From positions 682,001 to 746,000 of the forward strand of contig JANQRF010000002.1 of assembly GCA_028289285.1 (NCBI GenBank): a DNA stretch of 64,000 nt, written 5' to 3'. Below, piece after piece: positions 1-8,428 of the stretch (the stretch's first letter is position 1; each line of letters starts with the position of its first letter). The position numbers and the translations under genes were made by a program. Source of the stretch: Alphaproteobacteria bacterium (GTDB lineage: Bacteria; Pseudomonadota; Alphaproteobacteria; Micavibrionales; Micavibrionaceae). The notes beneath the pieces were generated by a model. It was given only the letters and a program-made list of their open reading frames with translations. It was not told the DNA's origin and did no database searches.

Positions 1-20
1 TCATAAGAGGGAGGTAGCTT

Positions 21-1073
21 ATGACATATGGACGGCGGAGTACAGATGTCCCCTCGCTACATGCTTCTCCGGGGATCGGCCTTGCTTTGGGCGGCGGTAT
101 GGCGCGCGGATTTGCCCATATCGGGGCGCTAAAAGCCCTCAATCGCCACGGTATTTACCCCACTATTATTGCAGGCACCTCGATTGGCGCCGTGGTCGGC
201 GGGTCTTATCTGGCCGGAAAACTCGATGAACTTGAAGACTGGGCCAGATCACTCAACCGTTTCCGGGTCTTTTCCTATCTCGATTTCAGGGTCCGTAGCC
301 CGGGCATGATTGCCGGCGGACGCCTGATTAAAACCATGCAGGACTATTTTGAGGATATGAGCATCGAGGATTTACCTCATCCTTTCATATCGATAGCAGC
401 CGATCTTGTGACAGGACATGAAGTCTGGCTGCGTAAAGGCGACCTCATTCAGGCCATGCAGGCCTCTTTTGCCCTGCCCGGCGTTTTCCCGCCCGTGGAG
501 CGCAATCACCGTTTCCTTGTTGATGGCGCGCTGGTCAACCCGGTGCCGGTCTCTGTCTGCCAGGCCCTTGGCGCACGCATGACGATCGCCATTGACCTGC
601 ACGCAGATATGATCGGAAAGGCGGCCAAGCCTGAACAAAAATACCAGACCGTCACCGGCTTTGATATTTTTAACGATGCGGATGTCCCCGAAGACACCCA
701 GAAAGATTTCAAAAGCTCCAGCATGATGAGACGGCTCTTTCGCCGCCAGGACACGGAAACCCCCAGCCTGTTTGGCGTCATGGTCTCTGCCCTTGGCATT
801 ATTCAGGACCGGATCACGCGGTCTCGGCTTGCGGGCGATCCGCCCGATGTCCATATCAAGCCCAAAATCGGGCATATCGGCATGCTTGAATTTGAACGTG
901 CAGATGAACTCATCGCCCTTGGCGAGGAAGCCGCTGAATCCTGCATGACAGAAATTAAGGCAGCTGTGGATGTCCTCATCCCGCCGACGATGCGCCCGGA
1001 TATTAACGGTCAGCATGGTGAAAGTGATTTACCGGATCAATCTGATCACCCGGACAGCCCGAAAGAGCCTTAA
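21..1073 (+). CDS. Patatin-like phospholipase (RssA/YchK type)
   Basis: A 350-residue patatin-fold serine acyl hydrolase, expected to cleave acyl esters of membrane lipids. Visible motifs are the glycine-rich oxyanion loop GGGMARG (24-30), the nucleophile elbow GTSIG with Ser54, and DGA with Asp168, which completes the Ser-Asp dyad. There is no signal peptide, so it is probably cytoplasmic or membrane-associated. The ATG is preceded by a strong GAGGGAGGT ribosome binding site at the very edge of the window. The C-terminal 30 residues are polar and low in complexity. It converges with the HAD gene, overlapping it by 4 bases. The natural substrate cannot be told from sequence. Confidence 0.88.
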   Translation: MTYGRRSTDVPSLHASPGIGLALGGGMARGFAHIGALKALNRHGIYPTIIAGTSIGAVVGGSYLAGKLDELEDWARSLNRFRVFSYLDFRVRSPGMIAGGRLIKTMQDYFEDMSIEDLPHPFISIAADLVTGHEVWLRKGDLIQAMQASFALPGVFPPVERNHRFLVDGALVNPVPVSVCQALGARMTIAIDLHADMIGKAAKPEQKYQTVTGFDIFNDADVPEDTQKDFKSSSMMRRLFRRQDTETPSLFGVMVSALGIIQDRITRSRLAGDPPDVHIKPKIGHIGMLEFERADELIALGEEAAESCMTEIKAAVDVLIPPTMRPDINGQHGESDLPDQSDHPDSPKEP

Positions 1074-2005
1074 CCCGTCGGCTGTTTGCGTTTTTTGTGC
1101 TTGCGGTCGGGGAGCGCTTTCCCCCATTTCATTTCATCGCACATATAGATCGGCATGACGTTGTTATAGACCGCGATCAGGTTTTTGAGCGCCGCCCAGG
1201 TTTCCTTGGGCGTTAACGTTTCCGGGAAGTTCGCCGCATGCAGGCCGGACTTAAACAGGCAGGTATCAATATCCTGCGCATGCGCACCGATCACATCATG
1301 CGCCATCGTATCGCCCAGCATCACCGTATGAGAGGGGAAAATATCCTTATCTTTGAGAACCTCAATCGCATGCTTGAAAATCAGCGGATAGGGCTTGCCG
1401 AAATAATGTACGATCCCGCCTGAATCTTCATAGCGGCGTGCAAGCAATGTCGGCCCGGTCAACAAGTTCGTTCCGATCATAGATAGACTATCCGGATACG
1501 GGCAAACAGCTTTCAGGCGTTTTTGGATTGCCCGGCGGATCAGCGGCTCATACTGCTCAAGTGTTTTGCGCGGATAATCCATCCCGGTAATCAGGACAAA
1601 ATCCGCCTGGTCCATATCTTCAACGGCTTCCACGCCCGTGCCTTCGATCAGGCTTTGATCGCCGCCGCGGTTAAACAGGAAGGCTTTTTGCCCGAGCCCT
1701 TTAAACGGTGCATCTTTTTGATCGGTCAGGCCCTGCGCAATCACTTCGCCCGGCGTGATAATTTTATGATACAGGCTCGGCCCCAGCCCCATTTTTTTCA
1801 GGCGCTCTTTATGGACCTCTGCCCGCTCCATGGAGTTCGACATGATCAGGATGGTTTTCTTGCGCTCTTTAAGCTCTTTCATGCAATCGAGCACGCCGTC
1901 AAACAGGCTTTCCCCGTCATGGAGCACGCCCCATTGATCGATGATAAAGCCCATATAACTATCCGAGATATCGGAAACGCCTGCGCAGAATTTCGTCTTG
2001 GCCAT
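1070..2005 (-). CDS. HAD-superfamily subfamily IIA hydrolase (TIGR01459-like)
   Basis: A 311-residue phosphatase of the NagD-like HAD subfamily IIA. The N-terminal catalytic motif reads DQWGVLHDG (residues about 24-32), the form typical of the alphaproteobacterial TIGR01459 group. Motif II is near IMSNS, and a C-terminal LGDTMAHDVIGA supplies motif III/IV acidic residues for Mg2+. It probably dephosphorylates a sugar phosphate or nucleotide; the substrate is unknown. The start ATG is at 2005. It is the last gene of a minus-strand run and converges on the patatin gene. Confidence 0.85.
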   Translation of the reverse strand: MAKTKFCAGVSDISDSYMGFIIDQWGVLHDGESLFDGVLDCMKELKERKKTILIMSNSMERAEVHKERLKKMGLGPSLYHKIITPGEVIAQGLTDQKDAPFKGLGQKAFLFNRGGDQSLIEGTGVEAVEDMDQADFVLITGMDYPRKTLEQYEPLIRRAIQKRLKAVCPYPDSLSMIGTNLLTGPTLLARRYEDSGGIVHYFGKPYPLIFKHAIEVLKDKDIFPSHTVMLGDTMAHDVIGAHAQDIDTCLFKSGLHAANFPETLTPKETWAALKNLIAVYNNVMPIYMCDEMKWGKALPDRKHKKRKQPTG

Positions 2006-2089
2006 CGGAGTGGATTACACCTTATAAGAATTATTACCGGCAAATAGTATGCGGGCTTTGAAGCCCGCAATCAAGAGCGCGACTTGCTT

Positions 2090-5000
2090 TTAAGCTGCCC
2101 GGCGATTTACCTGGCTAATGCGTGGCGTCCGGCCGGAAGCTTCACAGAGCGTTTCATAAAGGCGCCCCATATCGCTGCTGGCAAAGGTAACAGCCAAAAG
2201 CTCACCATGATCATTGGCAGCTGCCTGATCATAGACCTCTTCAAACTGGCGGATGAAGCGATTAACATAGCTGCGGAATTCGCTGCCATTTTCATATTTA
2301 TCCGCAAGCTTATCCATTGGGATTGCCTCACGCATGTCTGCCAGGCGGCGGGTAAAGGCCCCAAGGTCGCCCTTCTGATAAGCACGCCAGGTTTTCTCCG
2401 GCACTTCCCCATCCATCAGACGGGTAATATCGACAGATAGCGAATGCAGGCTTTCGACCACGAATTTAGCTGCATTAAAGAATCCTTCGCGTTTCAGGCG
2501 CCAGTCATCCTCGCGGATTTTATCAGCTTTCATGGCCGCGTCCTGAACGGCTTTATGCAGATTTTCAGATTCGCGCCCGAAGGAAGAAGAAGCTGCCTCG
2601 GCGCTTTCAAGCGCCTTAACTGACACTTTAATCAGCTTATCGCTTTCCTGCCCTAGCTGATCCTTGATGCTATCCATCCGGCCAATCAGTTTATCGGACT
2701 GATCCCCGATAGATGTCATTTCACCAGATAGCTGGGATACAGCCGCGCTGACTTTATCTGCCGTTTTATGAGAGCTTTCAGCAACTGCATCCACCTGCGC
2801 AGCCAGTTCAGCGCCATAGGCTTTGGAGGTTGCAATAGAGGCTTTCATCTGCTCGGCAATCTCTTTGGCCCGCAGCGTAAATCCATCCCCTGCTTTTTTA
2901 AGATCGACAAGACTGGTCTGCGCCGATGTAATCAGATTATCGGCCTCTTTTTGAACCGCGCCCACGAGCTCACGTGTATTGGACACAGTGACTTGCGCGC
3001 TGTCACGTAATGCATCGTTTTGCGTTTGCGCCATTTCACCGGCTTTCGTGAGTTGCGCCGCAGCGCCTTCAGCCGTTTCCCCAACCTTAGAGGTCATTTC
3101 GCCAAAGGCCGTGCCTGCATTTTCCATCTCTACAATAGATTGGCTAATGGCTTGAGTTAAATCCTGCACCTGGTCATTGATCGTGCGCTGAATGGCTTCA
3201 ATCTTGGTGATTGTCTGATCAGCTGCCAGATGCAAATCTTCAGACTGGCGTTCAAGCGCACTGCCCATATTTTGAACCTTATCGCCGGCAGATTGCGCCG
3301 CGCTTTCAATGTCGCGCACGCGACCCTGCAGATAATCTCCGGCTTCCCGCAAGATCACAGAGGCTTCACCGGAGCCGTTTTTCAGATCACTTAAGCGGTC
3401 TTCAAACAGGCTGGAGACTTTATTCAGTTCATCCAGGCTTTTCACTGTAACGCCTTCATAGCTCACCTGCAAATTGCCCAGACGATTAACCGTTTCATTC
3501 ACTTGCGCTGTTGCACGTGTATAGAGCGGCTCAAAGCTCTCTGTTGTTTCTTCCAGAGATTTAGTGACTTTAGCAATGCGGGAAGCCGCATCTTCGCTTT
3601 GCGCTTTAACTACATCAATATGCGCTTCAAAACGGCTATCAAGGTCATCAAGTTGCGAAAGCGTTTTTGCACTTTGCGTATTCAGCGCCGCGCAGCTTTC
3701 ACCGAGATGATCTTTCAGCGTATCCAGGCGTGTCTGGACTTTATCGCCCAAAGTTAGAAGCTCTTCATTTTCAGTAGCAAGCGCACTACGCACTCTTTCA
3801 ATCTCATCCAGAGACACACGTACCTGCTCGCTCAAAGTTTCTTTTTGCTGAGATAAACCGTCCATAATCGTACGTGAATGACCGGCCAGCTGTCCGGCAA
3901 GTGTTGAAATATCCCGCGCCTGTTCCGTCATCACGCTACGAATTGCATTGGATTTTTCAAAAGCACTTTCAGAACTATCCTGTAATTCCTTCACGCGCGC
4001 GGTGAGCATATCCCCGAGCTTCGCATAAGCCTGATCGGCTTTTTCACTTGCCCGCTCAATGGCATCGACGGGACGCGCCAGATCTGCGCCGATTTGTTCG
4101 GCTTTTTCGGCAATGTTTTCTTTCGCCTGCACCAGGTCAGACATACGCTCTTTCAGCTTGTCTGAAATCACGGCGGTCTTATCATCCATACCATCCAGGA
4201 TTTCAATCAGACGGCCTTGCTCATCGGACACGCTTGAAATGGCGCTTCTGATTTTTTCTGCCTGCGCATCGCTTGCATCAGTCAATTTCACGACGCTGTC
4301 TTGAACCTTATTTGCCAGATCATCGCCGCGCTTGAAAAGTGTTTCACAGGAGGTGTTCAGCCCATCGACAGATCGACGTACGGCCGCACTCATATTCTCG
4401 GCCCCGGATACAGCCACGGAAATAGATTCTTCCAGCTTGCCGGCCGCTTCCGTGCCAAGCGTTTCGATTTTGGAAACCTGCGTCGCCAAAGCCTGGCTCG
4501 TCTCTTTTAAACTTTGTGTTTTGCCGTCAATACGCTTTTCAAGTGTTTCCGTGCTTTCCGTTGCATCTTGAACCGCGTCCTGCACAGCGCTTAAACCTTT
4601 TGTCAGATGCGCAGAAATCTCGGCAACCTTATCGTTAAGCCCGCCCATTGTGTTTTCGAGTGTCTCACGCCCGTCTTTGACGCTCTGGCCTGCTTTTTCA
4701 AAAATGGAAGCCGCTTTTTCACTGACCTGTTCCAGGGCTTCCGCTTGCTGGGTTAAAATCTCCCCGCTGCGCAAAGTATCTTCGGCCTGTGTCACAGATT
4801 TGGAGAGTTGCGCTGCACCGCCATTGAGAGCCTTTTCAATCAACTCAGCTTTTTCAAGGGCCTTATCGGCAGCATCCTGCCAGTTCTGGGTACCATCCAT
4901 GACTTTTGAATCAACATCACTCACACGTTTTTCAACTTCTTCAGACAGAGATAGTAACTTGCTCGACCGGATTGCCATCGCTTCTGCCATTTTATCAATC

Positions 5001-5788
5001 TGCGCTTCGGTCTGCGCGGACATGCCGCCCAGTTCTGCGATTTCATGTTTAAGACCCGCACGCGCCCGGTGAAGGGATTTCAGCACAGCTTTTGATGCCG
5101 TCGAAAGTTCGGCTGCCTGCTGGCAGAGCTGTTCAATGTCTTTATGGATCACCTGCGCCCGTTCTTCAGACGGGAAAATCATCGCCTGCAATTCTGCCCG
5201 CAGCGCATCGGAATAAAGCTGTATGTCTGCCCCGCGCTGAATGTACGCAAGCACCATCCAGAGCAGTGCCAAAGGCGCTAAAGCCCCTGCCAGAAAGCCC
5301 CCGACCAGATGCGGCTGAAGCGTAAAAATACCCGTCCAGCCGACAGTTGTTTGAATATAGCCCGCACATAATCCAAGCCAGGCTGCACTGAGCAGAACGG
5401 CAATAACATTGGTCGCCTTGTATTTGAAATTACTGCGCATCGGTTTGGCATTGGTGGGAGAAAGCATCAAAACCGGTTCACTTTCAGGCTCATCCAGATA
5501 AGAAAAACTCTTTTCCTGCCCTGATTTCACAGCACGCATAGATGGAGCATCTTCAGAGGGTGTTTTGTCCTTTGTTTCTTCCGGGGCTGGCGTTGTCACA
5601 CGCAACGTTTTCAACGCACCGCCGCTTTGAATTTTCATTTCCGTACTCTCCGTTTTCTTCGCAGATGGAAAGTTGGGCTCACCAACCTCATCATTCACAG
5701 CTTTATCCTGAATATTTAAAAGCTTGCTGCGTGTTTCTGAGATATTTTTTGAACTGGTGGAAAGTTTTGGCGTGCCTTTTTCTGACAT
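2090..5788 (-). CDS. Large membrane-anchored coiled-coil protein, possibly TipN-like polarity factor
   Basis: A 1232-residue protein in three parts. The first ~120 residues are polar and probably disordered. Two hydrophobic segments follow at about 126-148 and 161-183. Then come ~900 residues of Ala/Glu/Lys/Gln-rich heptad-like coiled coil, ending in a compact ~130-residue C-terminal domain (DDWRLKREGFFNAAKF to the end). This layout (two N-terminal membrane helices, very long coiled coil, small C-terminal domain) resembles the alphaproteobacterial pole-marking protein TipN, which is shorter in Caulobacter. That assignment is inference from architecture only; an unrelated structural protein remains possible. 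The start has a GAGGGGA ribosome binding site. Confidence 0.6.
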   Translation of the reverse strand: MSEKGTPKLSTSSKNISETRSKLLNIQDKAVNDEVGEPNFPSAKKTESTEMKIQSGGALKTLRVTTPAPEETKDKTPSEDAPSMRAVKSGQEKSFSYLDEPESEPVLMLSPTNAKPMRSNFKYKATNVIAVLLSAAWLGLCAGYIQTTVGWTGIFTLQPHLVGGFLAGALAPLALLWMVLAYIQRGADIQLYSDALRAELQAMIFPSEERAQVIHKDIEQLCQQAAELSTASKAVLKSLHRARAGLKHEIAELGGMSAQTEAQIDKMAEAMAIRSSKLLSLSEEVEKRVSDVDSKVMDGTQNWQDAADKALEKAELIEKALNGGAAQLSKSVTQAEDTLRSGEILTQQAEALEQVSEKAASIFEKAGQSVKDGRETLENTMGGLNDKVAEISAHLTKGLSAVQDAVQDATESTETLEKRIDGKTQSLKETSQALATQVSKIETLGTEAAGKLEESISVAVSGAENMSAAVRRSVDGLNTSCETLFKRGDDLANKVQDSVVKLTDASDAQAEKIRSAISSVSDEQGRLIEILDGMDDKTAVISDKLKERMSDLVQAKENIAEKAEQIGADLARPVDAIERASEKADQAYAKLGDMLTARVKELQDSSESAFEKSNAIRSVMTEQARDISTLAGQLAGHSRTIMDGLSQQKETLSEQVRVSLDEIERVRSALATENEELLTLGDKVQTRLDTLKDHLGESCAALNTQSAKTLSQLDDLDSRFEAHIDVVKAQSEDAASRIAKVTKSLEETTESFEPLYTRATAQVNETVNRLGNLQVSYEGVTVKSLDELNKVSSLFEDRLSDLKNGSGEASVILREAGDYLQGRVRDIESAAQSAGDKVQNMGSALERQSEDLHLAADQTITKIEAIQRTINDQVQDLTQAISQSIVEMENAGTAFGEMTSKVGETAEGAAAQLTKAGEMAQTQNDALRDSAQVTVSNTRELVGAVQKEADNLITSAQTSLVDLKKAGDGFTLRAKEIAEQMKASIATSKAYGAELAAQVDAVAESSHKTADKVSAAVSQLSGEMTSIGDQSDKLIGRMDSIKDQLGQESDKLIKVSVKALESAEAASSSFGRESENLHKAVQDAAMKADKIREDDWRLKREGFFNAAKFVVESLHSLSVDITRLMDGEVPEKTWRAYQKGDLGAFTRRLADMREAIPMDKLADKYENGSEFRSYVNRFIRQFEEVYDQAAANDHGELLAVTFASSDMGRLYETLCEASGRTPRISQVNRRAA

Positions 5789-5843
5789 AGGTCCCCTCGC
5801 GGATAAGATCGGTTTTGCGTGTAATGAGAAGATTTTATAAAGC

Positions 5844-5872
5844 CATGTTCAAACATGACCTGCAATGCAGGT
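5844..5872. repeat. Two adjacent perfect hairpin palindromes upstream of the coiled-coil gene
   Basis: CATGTT-CA-AACATG (5844-5857) is followed at once by ACCTGCA-A-TGCAGGT (5858-5872). Both are perfect inverted repeats. They lie 56-84 bases upstream of the start of the minus-strand coiled-coil gene, in its leader or promoter region, so they could be an operator pair or RNA hairpins. No regulator is identified. Confidence 0.5.
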
Positions 5873-5917
5873 GCATCACTTTTCCACAGCAAATCGAATC
5901 GATTCTCTTTTAAAAAT

Positions 5918-5959
5918 GTCATCCCGAGCAAGAACCGAAGGTTCGTCGTCGAGGGATCT
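5918..5959. repeat. Dispersed GTCATCCCGAGC-type palindromic repeat (copy 1)
   Basis: Begins GTCATCCCGAGC and ends CGAGGGATCT, the two arms of a hairpin-forming intergenic repeat. It ends 3 bases before the symporter stop codon. A longer copy lies at 11839-11910. Elements of this look are common and dispersed in many bacterial genomes. Here it may also work as a transcript end for the symporter mRNA, since no other terminator is visible. Confidence 0.55.
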
Positions 5960-5962
5960 TTG

Positions 5963-7408
5963 TTATGGTTTTATCTCAGATGTGTATTTTTTGAGATCGC
6001 GTTTGATCTCAGGCGCAAGCAGGTACAGCCCGATCAGGTTTGGAATAGCCATCGCAAAAATCATTGCATCGGAAAAGCCGATAATATGATCAAGCGAAGA
6101 CGACGCCCCGATGACAATACAGATACAAAAGAACAGCTTGTACGTCAGATCAACGGCTTTGCTTTCTCCGAACAAATAGGTCGCCCCTTTCAGCCCGTAA
6201 TAGGACCAGGCAATCAGCGTCGAAAAGGCAAAGAGGAAAACAGTAAAGGAGAGTATGTACGGGAAGAACGAAATCCCTTCTTCAAAGGCGCGTGATGTCA
6301 GGGAAACCCCTTCAAGCCCGTCACTACCTGTGTACGCGCCTGTGATCACGATCACGAGCGCCGTGACCATACAAATCACAATCGTATCAATGAAGGGCCC
6401 AAGCATCCCGACAAAGCCCTGGCGTATGTGTGAATCCGTTTGCGCGGTCGCATGAACAATCGCAGCCGATCCAATCCCGGCTTCATTTGAAAAGGCGGCC
6501 CTTTGTACGCCCATTAAGAGCGCTCCCATCACAGCGCCGAGGCCCGCTTCCGGGGTCAGCGCCAGTTGAAATATAATCATAAAGGCGCCTGGTATGTTCT
6601 TGTAAAACATAGCAATAACGACGATGCCTGCTATTAGATAGATCGCCCCCATCAACGGCACGATTTTGGACGCTACCCGGGCGATGGATTTAATCCCGCC
6701 AATAATCACAAGACCCGTCAGGATCGCCAGAAACAGCCCGTACGCCCAGCCTTTATCGGCCATGAACCCGGCTTCCCCGCCGGTGACATTTACAAGCTGC
6801 TGGAAGGACTGGTTGGCCTGGAACATATTCCCGCCGCCGATCGCACCGCCAATGACGCAGATACAAAACAGGCCTGCCATAATATGCCCCAGATATGGAA
6901 TGCCGCGATTATCAAACGCATCGCGTAAGTAATACATCGGTCCGCCGGAGATTTTCTTCGGATCATTCGGATCCGGATGATGGCGGTATTTCACCCCCAT
7001 CGCGACCTCGGCAAATTTGGTACTCATCCCAAAGAGGCCCATCATCGCCATCCAGAAAACAGCCCCCGGCCCGCCGACAGAAACTGCTACGGCCACGCCG
7101 CCGATATTTCCAAGTCCGACCGTGCCGGACAAAGAGGTCATCAGCGCCTGAAACGGGCTGATCTGTCCGTCATCACCTTCTTTACGGAATTTCCCACGCA
7201 GCACGTCAATCGCATGCGCGAAATAGCGCAGATTGATAAACCCAAGATAGAGCGTGAAAAACAACGCCGCCGCGACGAGCCAGAGCAGGATCAGCTTAAC
7301 ATCCAGCCCGCCAATATTGGCACTATAAAAGATAATATCTGTAAGAGCCCGGGAAACCGGCTCAAACGCATCGTTGATTGTCTGGTCAACTGCCATACCA
7401 ACAACCAT
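5963..7408 (-). CDS. Sodium:alanine/glycine symporter, AGCS family
   Basis: A 481-residue polytopic inner-membrane protein with roughly 10-11 hydrophobic segments. It carries AGCS-family signatures such as the glycine-rich GLGNIGGVAVAVSVGGPG and FWMAMMGLFGMSTKFAE. It would import small neutral amino acids (alanine, glycine) with Na+. The first ATG is at 7408; a second in-frame ATG at 7396 is equally plausible. It stands alone on the minus strand with no linked metabolic gene. Confidence 0.88.
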   Translation of the reverse strand: MVVGMAVDQTINDAFEPVSRALTDIIFYSANIGGLDVKLILLWLVAAALFFTLYLGFINLRYFAHAIDVLRGKFRKEGDDGQISPFQALMTSLSGTVGLGNIGGVAVAVSVGGPGAVFWMAMMGLFGMSTKFAEVAMGVKYRHHPDPNDPKKISGGPMYYLRDAFDNRGIPYLGHIMAGLFCICVIGGAIGGGNMFQANQSFQQLVNVTGGEAGFMADKGWAYGLFLAILTGLVIIGGIKSIARVASKIVPLMGAIYLIAGIVVIAMFYKNIPGAFMIIFQLALTPEAGLGAVMGALLMGVQRAAFSNEAGIGSAAIVHATAQTDSHIRQGFVGMLGPFIDTIVICMVTALVIVITGAYTGSDGLEGVSLTSRAFEEGISFFPYILSFTVFLFAFSTLIAWSYYGLKGATYLFGESKAVDLTYKLFFCICIVIGASSSLDHIIGFSDAMIFAMAIPNLIGLYLLAPEIKRDLKKYTSEIKP

Positions 7409-7522
7409 CCGTGCTTTTACGGGAAATGCAAAGGGCTTTTAGCAAGTTATTCACAAAAGCGGATGTATCAAAAATAAAAATTTTTTTATTGTCATAATGA
7501 TTTATTTTTGTTATTTGAGAGC

Positions 7523-7759
7523 ATGTCTACAATAAAAGTAACAGCACGTTTCTCTGAGAGGTCTGGGGTTTACGAGTTCGACCCGGTTGATGAATTGCCA
7601 TCACTGACAGATCTTCGCACTAATGAATTAAGTGGCGTTTTTATGTATGTCTCAAAAGCTGTAGTCACTGACAAGACGTGGGGTGAGTTTGAGCTACGCT
7701 TTGTTGGAGATAGATATGATGGACAGGTTTACAAGCTAAGTTTTGAGTCAATTAACTAG
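7523..7759 (+). CDS. Small hypothetical protein
   Basis: A 78-residue protein starting at the ATG at 7523, with a weak GAGAG just upstream; an in-frame TTG at 7508 is possible. It is AT-rich compared with neighbours and has no membrane segment. Alternating hydrophobic residues (VTARFSE, GVFMYVSKAVV, FELRFVG, QVYKLSFE) suggest an all-beta fold. It is preceded by a very AT-rich 60-base stretch. I do not recognise the family. Confidence 0.55.
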   Translation: MSTIKVTARFSERSGVYEFDPVDELPSLTDLRTNELSGVFMYVSKAVVTDKTWGEFELRFVGDRYDGQVYKLSFESIN

Positions 7760-7783
7760 AAGAGTTAGTTATTTTTCTAACCT

Positions 7784-8317
7784 TTAACGGCACATCGGTG
7801 TGGAAGAGCTGTTCGGTGATGTAGCCGCCCAGTTGCGGAAAGCCCCACGGCTCATCTTGGCAACTTTGGGTAAGCGCGGCGCGAAATTGGCACAGAACAC
7901 ATCCGGGCGCATCCGTGCCGCATCTTTAGAGACCTTATTGGCCAGATCCGTGCGTAGATCATGCAGACTGCGCTCCGGGTTGCGGCGGCCTGCCTGCTGG
8001 TAATAATTGATCAGTGTGCGCTCATATCCAGCCAACAAGTCAGAATGCCTATTCGTGATGTCTCTGTATTGTGCGTAAAAATTCGTCCAGCCGCGCGGGG
8101 TCATGTGCTGACAATTCAGGCCAATCACCATCAACTCACTATGAATACGAAGCCCCTGCTCGGCCTCAGCTTCGGCTTGCGTGTAACAGGTACGCTTGGG
8201 TTGAGAAAGCTTTTGCAATGGCACATTGACCCGCAGCTCATCGGCTGCCGATGCATTGGTCTGTTCGGATGTAAAAACCAATGCAATAGAGAATAAAAAG
8301 ATGAATAAACAACGCAT
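7784..8317 (-). CDS. Secreted hypothetical protein
   Basis: A 177-residue protein with a clear signal peptide (residues 1-24, hydrophobic core FIFLFSIALVF, likely cleavage after NASA). The mature part is mostly helical and has four cysteines (TCYT, LNCQ, VFCAN, PMCR), suggesting periplasmic disulfides. An AGGAT ribosome binding site lies about 8 bases before the ATG. The family is not recognised, although the AEAEQGLRIHSELMVIGLNC segment looks like a conserved core. It is monocistronic; a palindromic repeat sits just upstream. Confidence 0.7.
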   Translation of the reverse strand: MRCLFIFLFSIALVFTSEQTNASAADELRVNVPLQKLSQPKRTCYTQAEAEAEQGLRIHSELMVIGLNCQHMTPRGWTNFYAQYRDITNRHSDLLAGYERTLINYYQQAGRRNPERSLHDLRTDLANKVSKDAARMRPDVFCANFAPRLPKVAKMSRGAFRNWAATSPNSSSTPMCR

Positions 8318-8359
8318 TGTAAGTATATCCTAAAGTTATATTTTAACTTAAAACTTGTC

Positions 8360-8420
8360 TGCTTTCCCCGCGCAAGCGGGGATCTAAAACCGAAAGGATT
8401 CCCGTTTTCACGGGGAATAC
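8360..8420. repeat. CCCCGC-GCGGGG double-hairpin intergenic repeat (copy A)
   Basis: Two hairpins: TCCCCGCGCAAGCGGGGA followed by TTCCCGTTTTCACGGGGAA. The same two-hairpin layout recurs at 36178-36235 and, with different arms, at 19104-19179. A half copy is at 47523-47553. The sequence sits between the secreted-protein gene and the dehydrogenase. It looks like a non-autonomous dispersed palindromic element. Confidence 0.65.
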
Positions 8421-8428
8421 AATTCTAT

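Noticed and set aside
372..1016. Minus-strand frame of 214 codons opposite the patatin gene
   Set aside because: Antisense to the catalytic core of a clear gene; no domain recognised.
3509..3524. TGTTGCACGTGTATAG as a parS half-site
   Set aside because: Matches the left half but differs at three fixed positions on the right; it lies in low-complexity coiled-coil codons.
7409..7522. AT-rich gap with TTATTCACA as a replication origin
   Set aside because: Only one DnaA-type box and no repeats; AT-richness alone is not enough.
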